Shown here: piece by piece, positions 24,132 to 33,644 of the stretch
Layout of the letters: each line of letters starts with the position of its first letter
How positions within the stretch are numbered: the stretch's first letter is position 1
Assembly: GCF_003043455.1 (NCBI RefSeq)
Contig: NZ_PZGG01000026.1
Span: 1-33,644 of the forward strand
Reading direction: 5' to 3'
DNA: 33,644 nucleotides
Source of the DNA: Staphylococcus simulans
GTDB taxonomy: Bacteria > Bacillota > Bacilli > Staphylococcales > Staphylococcaceae
Made by a program: the position numbers and the translations under genes
The notes under the pieces: generated by a model
What the model was told of the DNA's origin: nothing
Database searches by the model: none
Seen by the model: the letters and a program-made list of their open reading frames with translations, nothing else

Positions 24132-24599
24132 TTAGTCTTCGCTGAAGATTTTATCCCATTGGTCACGTTTTTCTAACATTTCTTGTGCAATTTCATGTGC
24201 ACCTTCTAATGAGTGGCTTGCTGCCCATCCGCATTGTACTTCGTTACAAGCAGGGACTTCTTTAGCTGCCACAACATCTTTTAATGTTGCTTCAATGATG
24301 TTTAAAACATCTTCGTAGTCATCATGGTTGATAAATGATACATAGAAACCAGTTTGGCAACCCATTGGACTTAAGTCTACTACTTTGTCTGTGTGGTTGC
24401 GGATGTTTTCAGCCATTAAGTGTTCTAATGAGTGTAAACCAGGCATTTCCATGTGTTCTTTGTTTGGTTGTTTGAAACGAATATCGTATTTCTTAATAAC
24501 ATCTCCGTTTTGACCTTCTTTTGTACCTGCTAAGCGCACAAATGGTGCAACAACTTTAGTATGATCTAAATTGAAACTTTCAACGTTCATTTTAGGCAT
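24132..24599 (-). CDS. luxS: S-ribosylhomocysteine lyase LuxS
   Basis: Cleaves S-ribosylhomocysteine to homocysteine and DPD, the precursor of AI-2, in the activated methyl cycle. The 155-residue protein has the metal ligands His56 and His60 in HSLEHLMAE and Cys123 in EVQCGW, plus the catalytic-site cysteine Cys81 in PMGCQTGFY. The start has AAAGGAGG upstream on the minus strand. It is monocistronic and divergent from the M20/ATP-grasp gene. A methyl-cycle role is certain; whether AI-2 is a signal here cannot be told. Confidence 0.97.
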   Translation of the reverse strand: MPKMNVESFNLDHTKVVAPFVRLAGTKEGQNGDVIKKYDIRFKQPNKEHMEMPGLHSLEHLMAENIRNHTDKVVDLSPMGCQTGFYVSFINHDDYEDVLNIIEATLKDVVAAKEVPACNEVQCGWAASHSLEGAHEIAQEMLEKRDQWDKIFSED

Positions 24600-24631
24600 A
24601 AAACTAAACCTCCTTTAGTTCTTCATGTCTT

Positions 24632-24660
24632 ATTGTAACAAGGCTAAGCGGCATTTACAA
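24632..24660 (-). promoter_or_regulatory. luxS promoter
   Basis: On the minus strand TTGTAA (24655-24660) is followed after 17 bp by TACAAT (24632-24637). Confidence 0.7.
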
Positions 24661-24733
24661 TTTTACCGAATACACTTTTGATAAAAGTTTATCAGTTTAC
24701 TCGGAATAAATTTGTTGAAAATTAAGAAAAAGG

Positions 24734-24762
24734 ATGACAAAGTCATGAAAAACCTTTAAAAT
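24734..24762 (+). promoter_or_regulatory. promoter of the M20/ATP-grasp gene
   Basis: ATGACA (24734-24739) and TAAAAT (24757-24762) are 17 bp apart. The leader to the start at 24890 would be about 120 nt, with AACG/CGTT arms (around 24808-24826) as a weak hairpin. Confidence 0.55.
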
Positions 24763-24889
24763 GTTTAGTAATCAATTTTACTGATAAAGATATAAAAGGG
24801 GATAAGAACGTTGTGCAAAAGCGTTCCAAATCGTGTTAAAACGACCTTAAAGACACATATATCTTTGAAAAATAAAGGGAGTCACTAAA

Positions 24890-27277
24890 ATGTCATTTGA
24901 AACTCATATTGAACAATTTATAGATGCGAAACAGTCAGAATTTATTGATATCAGTCATAAAATCCATGAAAGACCAGAACTAGGTAACCAAGAAGTCTTT
25001 GCTTCTGGTTTATTAATGCAAGAATTAAAGAAATACGGCTTTGAAATTGAACAAGATATCGCAGGGCATCCGACTGGATTCATTGCTCAATATCATAGTC
25101 GTAAGCCAGGACCGACAATTGGCTTTTTAGCAGAGTATGACGCGCTTCCTGGATTAGGTCATGCATGCGGCCATAATATTATCGGTACAACAAGTGTGCT
25201 AGCGGGCATTGCTTTAAAACAAGTGATTGATAAAGTAGGCGGACAAGTGGTTGTTTTAGGTTGTCCAGCTGAAGAAGGTGGAGAGAATGGTAGTGCCAAA
25301 GCCAGCTATGTTAAAGAAGGCATTATAGATGAACTTGATGTTGCGTTGATGCTGCATCCTGGTAATGAAACATACAAAACAATCCATACATTAGCTGTAG
25401 ATGTATTAGACATTAAATTCTACGGCAAAAGTGCGCATGCTTCTGAAAATGCAGATGAAGCGATTAACGCTTTAGATGCGATGATCAGTTATTTCAACGG
25501 TGTGGCACAACTACGTCAACAAATTAAAAAAGGTGAACGTGTGCATGGTGTGATTTTAAATGGTGGAGAAGCAGCCAATATTATTCCTGATTTTACTCAT
25601 GCACGTTTCTATACACGTGCCACAACACGTAAAGATTTAGACGTGTTAACACACCGTGTTGGCCAAATTGCTCAAGGTGCCGCATTACAGACAGGATGTG
25701 ACTATTCATTCAAACCGATTCAAAATGGCGTGAATGAATTTATCTTAACACCTAAATTAGATGAACTGTTTGCACATTATGCACGTCAAAAAGGCGAAGA
25801 AGTCAGTGAAGATGACTTCGGTTACGGTTCTACGGATACTGGTAACGTCAGTCATATTGTTCCGACATTGCACGCGCATATTAAAATCGGTCCAAGCAAT
25901 TTAGTAGGACATACTTATAAGTTTAAAGAAGCTGCTGCATCTGACCATGGCGACAGTGCTTTAATTAAAGGTGCGGATATTTTAGCACGTATGGGCTTAG
26001 ATTTAATTCAAAACAATGAATTATTGAGAGAAATCAAAGAACAACATGTTAGAAAAGTGAAGCAAGCATCATTAAAAGAACTTAGAAAACATTCAGAACA
26101 ACCAAAAGTCACTTTAAGTGATTTATATGATGAGTCTATTGTTTATACGTCTCGTCCATCATATGTATCTAACCCTTGGTTAGAACCTGATGAACATCAA
26201 TCTAACTTCTTAACAGGTCGTGAATTATTAATTGCGAATAAAATGCCGGTGATTGTACACGAAGCGAGTGTCACTGATAAGTTGAAACAGTTATTCAACG
26301 AAGTCGGTAAAGAAGTACCAAGCAATGTTTATAAATTCCATAATCAAGCTAGTTATGAACATTTATTACGTTCATTAACACAAGAAGATAATAAGAAAAT
26401 TTACTTCCAATACGTGCATAGTGAAGATATTGTACCTAAAGAAGATTATGCGCTGGATAAAGATACTTTTGTCGCACTTAATAATAAAGCGCGTATTCCA
26501 GAATGGACAAACGGTAAATATTTGCCGAAACGTGAAGTTGTGGCGGTAGAAGACTTTGAAGAAGCAGTGAAGAAATGGGATTTACCAATAGTGTTAAAGC
26601 CTGGTGATGATTTACCGACAGCTGGCGGTTATGGTGTGATGATTTGCTATAACCAAGAAGATTTAGAAAAAGCGATTAAACGCGTTCGTGAAGCATTGGA
26701 TGAAACAGAAACAATGATTATTGAACAAAAAATCGATGATATCGCAAATTACTGTGTACAATTTGCTTACTCAGATCAAATTGGTTTGAAATATTTAGGA
26801 ACAGCTGAACAAATCACGGATGATTATGGTTTCTATAATGGAAATCAAAGTGTGCCCGTTGAAGAGGTACCGCAAGCTGTGATTGAAGCGGGCCGTGAAA
26901 TAATGGAAAACGGTATTAAAGAAGGTTTCTATGGTGTCGGAGGTTTCGACTTGCTTTATGATAAATATGGTCATGTCTATGCGATTGATTTAAACTTCCG
27001 TCAAAATGGTTCAACAAGTATGTTATTGCTTGATGATGAATTGTCTGGAGATTTCCATAAATTCTATAGTTATTTCTCACGTGGCGACAATACAAAATTC
27101 TATCGTACGATAATGAAATATGTCCGCCAAGGTAAAATCTATCCATTATCTTATTATGATGGGGATTGGTATGGTAAAGACAAAGTCAATTCTCGTTTCG
27201 CGTGTATCTGGCACGGCAGTTCGAGAGAAGAAATTGAATTAAATGAAAAAGCCTTCTTAAAAGAAATTGGCGACTAA
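24890..27277 (+). CDS. M20-family amidohydrolase fused to an ATP-grasp domain
   Basis: One 795-residue reading frame holding two enzymes. Residues 1-390 are a peptidase M20/amidohydrolase domain like HmrA or AbgA. It has the metal-binding Cys93 and His95 in GHACGHN, Glu128-Glu129, His156, the dimer-domain KSAHAS and a late His in ASDHGD. Residues about 420-795 look like an ATP-grasp domain: an N-terminal Rossmann-like part (about 440-530), the ATP-binding lysine in IVLKPGDD (Lys570), a glycine-rich loop AGGYG, the acidic hinge IIEQ (Glu612), and the metal site DLNFRQNG (Asp700, Asn702, Arg704). M20 enzymes cut amide or peptide bonds; ATP-grasp enzymes make them. No frameshift or internal start with a good ribosome site is evident at the junction. 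The substrate is unknown. The start has AAGGGAG about 9 bp upstream. Confidence 0.85.
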   Translation: MSFETHIEQFIDAKQSEFIDISHKIHERPELGNQEVFASGLLMQELKKYGFEIEQDIAGHPTGFIAQYHSRKPGPTIGFLAEYDALPGLGHACGHNIIGTTSVLAGIALKQVIDKVGGQVVVLGCPAEEGGENGSAKASYVKEGIIDELDVALMLHPGNETYKTIHTLAVDVLDIKFYGKSAHASENADEAINALDAMISYFNGVAQLRQQIKKGERVHGVILNGGEAANIIPDFTHARFYTRATTRKDLDVLTHRVGQIAQGAALQTGCDYSFKPIQNGVNEFILTPKLDELFAHYARQKGEEVSEDDFGYGSTDTGNVSHIVPTLHAHIKIGPSNLVGHTYKFKEAAASDHGDSALIKGADILARMGLDLIQNNELLREIKEQHVRKVKQASLKELRKHSEQPKVTLSDLYDESIVYTSRPSYVSNPWLEPDEHQSNFLTGRELLIANKMPVIVHEASVTDKLKQLFNEVGKEVPSNVYKFHNQASYEHLLRSLTQEDNKKIYFQYVHSEDIVPKEDYALDKDTFVALNNKARIPEWTNGKYLPKREVVAVEDFEEAVKKWDLPIVLKPGDDLPTAGGYGVMICYNQEDLEKAIKRVREALDETETMIIEQKIDDIANYCVQFAYSDQIGLKYLGTAEQITDDYGFYNGNQSVPVEEVPQAVIEAGREIMENGIKEGFYGVGGFDLLYDKYGHVYAIDLNFRQNGSTSMLLLDDELSGDFHKFYSYFSRGDNTKFYRTIMKYVRQGKIYPLSYYDGDWYGKDKVNSRFACIWHGSSREEIELNEKAFLKEIGD

Positions 27278-27292
27278 TAGCCAATTATTGTG

Positions 27293-27326
27293 AAACGGTT
27301 AAAATCCTGTGTGATTTTAGCCGTTT
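27293..27326 (+). terminator. terminator of the M20/ATP-grasp gene
   Basis: AAACGGTTAAAATC (27293-27306) pairs with GATTTTAGCCGTTT (27313-27326), 14 pairs with one G-U, 6-nt loop; short T run at the end. Confidence 0.82.
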
Positions 27327-27416
27327 TACTGCTTTCTATATCGTATTAGATTGACTGTTTAAGTTTATTATTTTATATTTGCATTGATACACAACTATAG
27401 AGAAAGTGGGTTTACT

Positions 27417-28082
27417 ATGGATTATAAATACGAAACGTTTTTCAAAGATTTGCTTGTTAATGAAACGTACTACATTGCAGTCAAAGATAGAAAAATGGTA
27501 CGAAGAGATGTAGATGGACAAGCTATTGCGCTTTTTTGGACAAAAAAAGAATTAGCAGAAGCTTATTTTGAAAACCGTAAAGACGCTTACGATAAAATTA
27601 TTATTCGTGATTTAGATCGCTTTGTGACAAGTGAAATGGATGACTTATTTGATAAAGGGGATAAAGTTTTAGTCAATGTCACAGACGAATTAGATGGTCA
27701 TTTCATTGATATTTATGAAGCCACAAAACAAATCATGACTGAACTTGATCGTATCCGCACAGTTGAATTTGCGAGAATTACTGCGAAAACAGATGATGTG
27801 TATGGTCTGACTGATAAAGGTAACAAACAATTTATTATTATCAGTAATAACGGGGAAAACCAACCTAACTTTATGCCAGTGTGGAGTGACTATCAATCTG
27901 CATTGAAAGTTCGCGATGAGGATTTTGAAGAATGCGATGTTGACCAAGTTGAAGGGGAAGTCTTCAGTGAATGGCTAGATCAATTAAGAGATGATGATAA
28001 CGGTGTCGGCATCAACCTAAAACCGAATGTCGTAGGTTCAATTGTTTCAGCACAAACATTGAAAAATGAATTATCTTATTAA
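27417..28082 (+). CDS. Tandem DUF2750-like protein
   Basis: A 221-residue soluble acidic protein of unknown function. It contains two copies of the same domain. In the first (about 5-105) YYIAVKDRKMVRRDVDGQAIALFWTKKELAEAY and, in the second (about 112-215), VYGLTDKGNKQFI and MPVWSDYQSAL align with each other. Each copy has the W-x-x-x-x-x-A pattern typical of DUF2750. No catalytic residues are known. Start choice: ATG at 27417, preceded by AAAGTGGG; the frame extends upstream to a TTG at 27384 without a ribosome site. It stands alone between two terminators. Confidence 0.8.
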   Translation: MDYKYETFFKDLLVNETYYIAVKDRKMVRRDVDGQAIALFWTKKELAEAYFENRKDAYDKIIIRDLDRFVTSEMDDLFDKGDKVLVNVTDELDGHFIDIYEATKQIMTELDRIRTVEFARITAKTDDVYGLTDKGNKQFIIISNNGENQPNFMPVWSDYQSALKVRDEDFEECDVDQVEGEVFSEWLDQLRDDDNGVGINLKPNVVGSIVSAQTLKNELSY

Positions 28083-28121
28083 GGCGTTGTGCTGTGTGAC
28101 GAAAAAATAAAAATATAAAGT

Positions 28122-28167
28122 AATAGGGAATAAGGCAATGATTAGATTATCTGCCTTATTCCCTATT
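28122..28167. terminator. shared convergent terminator
   Basis: AATAGGGAATAAGGCA (28122-28137) pairs perfectly with TGCCTTATTCCCTATT (28152-28167), 16 bp, with T-rich sequence after it. It ends the DUF2750 gene (+) and coaW (-). Confidence 0.9.
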
Positions 28168-28180
28168 TATTTGATGAGTT

Positions 28181-28990
28181 TTAAGCTGGATTGCCTAAAT
28201 AGATGCTGCCTAATGCACCTGAAAAAGCGCCGCCTTCAACATAGTAAGGTTTGAAACCACGTAAGACTGTATAATCTTCCACGACTTTACGTAATAGATG
28301 GTTATTGTTGAATGAAGAACCGATATATACCACATTTTCAGTATGAAACTCTCTTGCGAGTGTGATGGCCATGGTTGTGACAACCTCTCCAACGACACCC
28401 ATTACTGATGCTAGTTGATCTGCAGTTGATACTTCTTTATCTAGATGACGCATCACATGTGCGAAGTTTGCGGCTGTTAAATCACCTGGAATAGGTGGTT
28501 CGCTATTTTTATAGATGTGTTTTACTTTTAAGTCGATAAATTCACGATCACCTTGTTCAGCAGTATCTGTTAAAGTTTGGTAATCTGTAATACCAGATAA
28601 TAAGTAACCTAACCCTTGAATCATACCGCCGCCAGCACCAATGCCGCCGACACGTCTTTGTGTTTGGCCGTCAAAGTAGTGCATAGATGTTCCTGTTCCG
28701 ACATTGGCGAAGATGTAGTCTTTTAAATAGTGACCTTGTTCTTCTAATAACATATTTAAACCTTTTGATGCTGCATCGAACTCAACGAATTCTTGTGCAG
28801 GAAAATCTAATTGATCTTTAATCATTTGTGCTTTACCGCCAGTTAAAGAAACATTTCTGCAAGGTTGCTGATTCAACCAATCAATTACTTCTGTTAATTC
28901 ATCAGTACGTTTCGTTCTGAAAGTACGTCGTCCATTGTCGATTTCGACGATTTTAATTAATGTACCACCGGCATCAATACCGATTTTCAT
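28181..28990 (-). CDS. coaW: Type II pantothenate kinase CoaW
   Basis: Phosphorylates pantothenate, the first step of coenzyme A synthesis. The 269-residue protein is the type II, eukaryote-like form found in staphylococci, which is not inhibited by CoA. It has the acetate/sugar kinase-like phosphate loop [13 protein letters not shown] at the N-terminus, [13 protein letters not shown], the glycine-rich [21 protein letters not shown] and [11 protein letters not shown]. Start has GAGGTGA upstream on the minus strand. It is divergent from the VOC gene. Confidence 0.96.
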   Translation of the reverse strand: MKIGIDAGGTLIKIVEIDNGRRTFRTKRTDELTEVIDWLNQQPCRNVSLTGGKAQMIKDQLDFPAQEFVEFDAASKGLNMLLEEQGHYLKDYIFANVGTGTSMHYFDGQTQRRVGGIGAGGGMIQGLGYLLSGITDYQTLTDTAEQGDREFIDLKVKHIYKNSEPPIPGDLTAANFAHVMRHLDKEVSTADQLASVMGVVGEVVTTMAITLAREFHTENVVYIGSSFNNNHLLRKVVEDYTVLRGFKPYYVEGGAFSGALGSIYLGNPA

Positions 28991-29083
28991 AGTTTCACCT
29001 CAAAATTATGTATGACATGTAATCATTAATAGTATAATCAAAAGAGAAAGAAAAAAGCAAAGTTAAGGAGTGTACAATAAAAA

Positions 29084-29449
29084 ATGAAATTAAGTCCATA
29101 CCTTATCGTAGAAAATGTTGCAAAAGCAGCTGAATTCTATCAAAGTGTTTTCGGCGGAGAGATTAAAATATTAAATCAACAAAAGGAACAAGTGTTGCAT
29201 GCGGAAGTTCATATTTCTGAAGCTATCGTGTTGCATTTATCTAGCAATTACGGTAAACCATTCAGTAATGAAAATGTGAATCTGCTTTTAACATTTGAGG
29301 ATGCTTCTGAACAACAACGTGTATATGATGCGTTAAGTGAAAATGGAGATCCGCACATGCCGATTGCCAAAACTTTTTTCAACGCAATGCATGGTCAAGT
29401 CAGAGACCGATTCGGTGTCAATTGGCTCTCAAATTGTTTCTCAAACTAA
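29084..29449 (+). CDS. VOC-family (glyoxalase/PhnB-like) protein
   Basis: A 121-residue vicinal-oxygen-chelate fold protein. It has the paired beta-alpha-beta-beta-beta layout, with LSPYLIVENVAKAAEFYQSVFGGEI at the N-terminus and a C-terminal MHGQVRDRFGVNWLSN, as in PhnB/YjdN-like members. Function in this family varies from antibiotic resistance to metabolism; nothing here decides it. AAGGAG lies 13 bp upstream, which is rather far. It is followed by the GNAT gene on the same strand after 55 bp. Confidence 0.82.
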   Translation: MKLSPYLIVENVAKAAEFYQSVFGGEIKILNQQKEQVLHAEVHISEAIVLHLSSNYGKPFSNENVNLLLTFEDASEQQRVYDALSENGDPHMPIAKTFFNAMHGQVRDRFGVNWLSNCFSN

Positions 29450-29504
29450 CACGTAGGGAAACACTAATTGAACTTGTAGTAAATTAGAAATGTAGGGGAT
29501 GTAT

Positions 29505-30365
29505 ATGAAACACAGTAAGCAATATGAAGATATTATCGTTCAGCCATACGAACCAAAGTACCATCAAGAAGTCGTAGATTTCGAACTGTCAGAAAGACAG
29601 ATGATTTATTCTTCTTTACCGATTCAAGTATTAGACGATGCTTTAAAAGACAAAGACCGTATCGCGAATATAGCTATAAATCAAAAAGGGGAAGTGGTCG
29701 GCTTCTTTGTTTTACATCAATATTATCAACATGAAGGTTATGACACACCAGAACATGTCGTCTATGTGCGGTCGTTATCTATTAATGAGAAATTCCAAGG
29801 TAATGGTTACGGTACGAAAATAATGATGAACTTACCGAATTATGTTCAGTCACTATACAGTGACTTCAATCATTTATACCTTGTTGTCGATGCTGAAAAT
29901 AAAGCAGCGTGGAATGTGTATGAACGTGCGGGCTTTATGCATACTGCGACGAAACAAGAAGGACCGATTGGTGAAGAACGCTTGTATTATTTAGATTTAG
30001 ATTCTAAATATGTTTCGTCATTAAAGTTGAAAGCGCCAGATGAACAACCCGATAAAGAAATCGATACAGTCCATTTAATGTTGGACGGCCAAAAAGCAGG
30101 CTTTATTGCCTTACAAGCAACAGAAAACCGTATGCATATCAGAGGTATTGAAGTAGATAAAGATAAACGTCATAAAGGTATCGCAGAAAGTGCTTTACGC
30201 CAGTTAGCGACATACATCAGAAAAACATATCCACAGATAGAGGTGTTAGATATTGTTTTGTTTGGTGAACATAATGAATTAAAACCGTTATGTTTGAACA
30301 GTAATTTTGTCGCAACCTTGCAAACTGAAGATTATGTTAAATTTGAAAAATATATCGTTTATTAA
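29505..30365 (+). CDS. Tandem GNAT N-acetyltransferase
   Basis: A 286-residue protein with two GNAT domains. The first (about 15-165) has the acetyl-CoA loop motif in VRSLSINEKFQGNGYGTKIM (Q-G-N-G-Y-G). The second (about 185-280) has IRGIEVDKDKRHKGIAESAL (R-H-K-G-I-A). The acceptor substrate cannot be read. Start choice: ATG at 29505 has TAGGGGATG upstream; an in-frame ATG at 29499 overlaps that site. It may be co-transcribed with the VOC gene. The following rpoE has its own promoter. Confidence 0.85.
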   Translation: MKHSKQYEDIIVQPYEPKYHQEVVDFELSERQMIYSSLPIQVLDDALKDKDRIANIAINQKGEVVGFFVLHQYYQHEGYDTPEHVVYVRSLSINEKFQGNGYGTKIMMNLPNYVQSLYSDFNHLYLVVDAENKAAWNVYERAGFMHTATKQEGPIGEERLYYLDLDSKYVSSLKLKAPDEQPDKEIDTVHLMLDGQKAGFIALQATENRMHIRGIEVDKDKRHKGIAESALRQLATYIRKTYPQIEVLDIVLFGEHNELKPLCLNSNFVATLQTEDYVKFEKYIVY

Positions 30366-30382
30366 AAAAGTAATCATTAGCA

Positions 30383-30411
30383 TTGCGAAATAGGGCATTG
30401 TCATTTATAAT
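30383..30411 (+). promoter_or_regulatory. rpoE promoter
   Basis: TTGCGA (30383-30388) and TATAAT (30406-30411) are 17 bp apart, giving a leader of about 70 nt. Confidence 0.7.
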
Positions 30412-30487
30412 TTACATTTGTTAACATGAGAAATAAGTAAACTTGTGATTGAATTGATAAAGCCTTTGAAAGGGAGTAATAGAACAT

Positions 30488-31036
30488 ATGAAAATTCAAG
30501 ACTACACAAAAGAAATGGTAGACGAAAAATCATTCATCGATATGGCCCATACTTTGTTAGAAGAAAAAGGGACTACAATGAATTTATACGATATCATTGA
30601 TGAATTTAAAGCTTTAGGACATTATGAAGATAATGAACATTTAGAGAATCGTATCGTTCAATTCTATACTGACTTAAACACAGATGGTCGTTTCCTTAAT
30701 GTCGGAGAAAATATGTGGGGATTACGTGACTGGTATTCAGTAGATGATATTGAAGAAAAAATCGCACCTACAATCCAAAAATTCGATATCTTAGATGAAG
30801 AAGACGAAGAAGATAAAAACCTTAAACTTCTTGGCGAAGAGGAAGAAGAGGAAGACGAAGCGAGAACTGAAGAAGATGTTGAGGATAATGAAGAAAATCT
30901 AGATGATCCTCAAGATGAAGAAGAAGTGAATGAATCTGATATCGTTATCGAAGAAGATGAAGATGAATTAGAAGAAGCAGAAGAATTATTCGAAGATGCA
31001 GTTGGCTTTAATGATGAGCCAGACGATGAAGAATAA
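30488..31036 (+). CDS. rpoE: RNA polymerase delta subunit RpoE
   Basis: A Gram-positive RNA polymerase accessory subunit that speeds core recycling and reduces non-specific initiation. The 182-residue protein has an N-terminal HARE-HTH domain (about 1-95), including [36 protein letters not shown] residues here, and a C-terminal disordered tail (about 100-182) made mostly of Glu and Asp, the hallmark of delta. It is followed by the pyrG leader, the same order as in Bacillus and staphylococci. Start has AAAGGGAG upstream. Confidence 0.96.
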   Translation: MKIQDYTKEMVDEKSFIDMAHTLLEEKGTTMNLYDIIDEFKALGHYEDNEHLENRIVQFYTDLNTDGRFLNVGENMWGLRDWYSVDDIEEKIAPTIQKFDILDEEDEEDKNLKLLGEEEEEEDEARTEEDVEDNEENLDDPQDEEEVNESDIVIEEDEDELEEAEELFEDAVGFNDEPDDEE

Positions 31037-31039
31037 TAA

Positions 31040-31077
31040 TTGACTTTTTCTTGAAAAATGATAAAATTTTATTCGGG
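31040..31077 (+). promoter_or_regulatory. pyrG promoter with CTP-sensing GGGCTCC start site
   Basis: TTGACT (31040-31045) and TAAAAT (31062-31067) are 16 bp apart. The expected start is the GGG at 31075-31077, followed by CTCC. This GGGC start is the site of CTP-sensitive reiterative G addition known for Bacillus pyrG: low CTP stalls polymerase before C and lets extra G be added. Confidence 0.8.
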
Positions 31078-31109
31078 CTCCTTTAATTAGGACAACGTGT
31101 ATAAATCAT

Positions 31110-31151
31110 ACGCTCCCCCTTTACATGAGATGTGAGAGGGAGCGTTTTTTT
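31110..31151 (+). terminator. pyrG attenuator
   Basis: ACGCTCCC (31110-31117) pairs with GGGAGCGT (31138-31145), helped by an inner ACAT/ATGT pairing, followed by a T run. The 5' arm CTCCCCCTTT can instead pair with a poly-G tract added at the 5' end of the transcript, which would prevent termination. This is the pyrG attenuation mechanism seen in Bacillus. Confidence 0.85.
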
Positions 31152-31242
31152 ATTTTATAAGCGATATTGATTATAAGCGCTAAGACCTTAAATGTCTTAA
31201 CATGAATACAAACAAGTTATGGAATGTAAAATTAATTTGTAA

Positions 31243-32880
<1,638 letters not shown>

Positions 32881-32909
32881 GACGCATTGCGTTTAAAATA
32901 AGCATAAAG

Positions 32910-32958
32910 AAGCGGCAAAGCAGATTCACAACTAGGTGAAACAGCTTTGCCGCTTTTG
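32910..32958. terminator. shared convergent terminator
   Basis: AAGCGGCAAAGC (32910-32921) pairs perfectly with GCTTTGCCGCTT (32944-32955), with TTCAC/GTGAA pairing in the loop, followed by T. It ends pyrG (+) and the DUF2529 gene (-). Confidence 0.9.
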
Positions 32959-32982
32959 TTTTGTATTTTCAAAACATTTTAG

Positions 32983-33516
32983 TTACTCTTCTACATTCAA
33001 ATCTAGGTCTCTGATCATTTCAATCATTTGCGTGTAGATTTCGTAATATACATAAGTGAACGCCATAGGGTGAGGTTGAACGATTTTGTCGTAATCCTCT
33101 GTGTAGACAATCGGTCTTGGCGTACATAAATCAATATAATGAAGAAGATGATCAGGAATCGGTGTTTCTTTATTTTTATTACAGATTAAAACGAAATCAA
33201 CATCTAAATCAATCAAGCGTTGTGTATCAGCTTGTACTTCTTCTGTATAAAAAGGAGAGAAAAGTAACACACGATCTGTAGTATCTAATGCTTCATAGCT
33301 TTCTAAATCAGATAGTCGTTTACTTGCTTCAAGTTTTTCATTACTGTTAAGTACATATTCTTCAAAGCATTTTAAGTCGTCATAACCTTTGACGTAAACA
33401 TGACCTTCTCCGCCAATCGCTTGAATTAAACATTGTGCTGCCATTTGTATATCCAATTCTTGTTGATTTAAGCGATTGAATATACCTGTAAGTTGTGTTT
33501 GTAAGATATTCGCCAT
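32983..33516 (-). CDS. DUF2529-family protein
   Basis: A 177-residue soluble protein of the DUF2529 family, found beside pyrG in staphylococci and bacilli. It has a Rossmann-like pattern (VYVKGYDDLKCFEEYV, RVLLFSPFYTEEVQADTQRLIDLDVDFVLICNK, YIDLCTPRPIVYTEDYDK) that resembles SIS-type sugar-isomerase-fold proteins, a guess from strand pattern only. No catalytic residues are evident. Start choice: ATG at 33516, with GGAGG 5-6 bp upstream on the minus strand; a TTG at 33528 overlaps the site. The 128 bp beyond it to the window end show no gene; the expected fba gene would lie further right. Confidence 0.8.
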   Translation of the reverse strand: MANILQTQLTGIFNRLNQQELDIQMAAQCLIQAIGGEGHVYVKGYDDLKCFEEYVLNSNEKLEASKRLSDLESYEALDTTDRVLLFSPFYTEEVQADTQRLIDLDVDFVLICNKNKETPIPDHLLHYIDLCTPRPIVYTEDYDKIVQPHPMAFTYVYYEIYTQMIEMIRDLDLNVEE

Positions 33517-33644
33517 AGTAGCCTCCAACTAAATTATCGATAGTTCAATTTTAAATGAAGGCAATCTTTAATTCAATTGACTGAAAAATGTATAAAGTGT
33601 AGTTGAAAATGGGTAATAATAAAAAATACAACGTTAAGCATAGC

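Noticed and set aside
24890-27277. Frameshift or misread joining two genes
   Set aside because: The frame is continuous across the M20/ATP-grasp junction, with no stop, no obvious slippery run and no internal ribosome site with a start codon.

Overview
The window reads as a chromosomal segment of a low-GC Gram-positive coccus, almost certainly a Staphylococcus other than S. aureus. The 5S rRNA, tRNA set, CdaA/CdaR/GlmM, CzrA/CzrB, LuxS, CoaW, RpoE (delta) and PyrG proteins look staphylococcal. The order dps, deoD, deoC, FemA/B-like, luxS, M20 peptidase, coaW, GNAT, rpoE, pyrG also matches what I recall of staphylococcal chromosomes. I cannot name the species from sequence alone; a placement near the S. 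carnosus/S. simulans side is only a guess. I see no prophage, insertion sequence, CRISPR array or integrase.

Layout. 1-663: end of an rRNA operon (5S) with six tRNAs (Asn, Glu, Val, Tyr, Gln, Lys) and a terminator. 829-3997: the dacA-cdaR-glmM operon, linking c-di-AMP synthesis to cell-wall precursor synthesis. 4157-6488: glmS behind a glmS self-cleaving ribozyme and an unusually long leader. 6562-9502: a HAD phosphatase, a multi-pass membrane protein and a metallophosphoesterase, separated by shared bidirectional terminators. 9516-10831: the zinc-responsive czrA-czrB pair with its operator. 10950-11661: an NAD(P)-binding reductase-like protein. 11734-15653: a GntR/FCD regulator followed by lutABC for L-lactate oxidation, with a palindromic operator over the promoter and a folded leader RNA. 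15661-15828: a tiny minus-strand transcription unit with an 18-codon ORF. 16097-18851: manA, a small membrane protein, and a protein with two EVE-like domains joined to a degenerate McrB-like AAA+ domain. 18928-20107: a DCC-family thiol protein and a PerR-type dps. 20203-22650: a VanY-type carboxypeptidase lipoprotein and divergent deoD/deoC. 22762-24101: a FemA/B-family protein. 24132-28167: luxS, an M20 hydrolase fused to an ATP-grasp domain, and a tandem DUF2750 protein. 28181-33516: coaW, a VOC protein, a tandem GNAT protein, rpoE, pyrG with its CTP-sensing attenuator, and a DUF2529 protein.

How the genes fit together. Several units concern cell-wall supply: manA, glmM, glmS, FemA/B-like and VanY-like. 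c-di-AMP synthesis is tied to the same operon. Nucleoside salvage (deoD, deoC) and CTP synthesis (pyrG) sit beside general housekeeping genes. RNA-level control is prominent: the glmS ribozyme, the pyrG reiterative-transcription attenuator, and possible leader structures upstream of lutA and of the EVE gene.

The least explained items are the EVE-EVE-pseudoAAA protein (17427-18803), the M20/ATP-grasp fusion (24890-27277), the 18-residue minus-strand ORF with its own apparent promoter, palindrome and terminator (15661-15828), and the lut leader.
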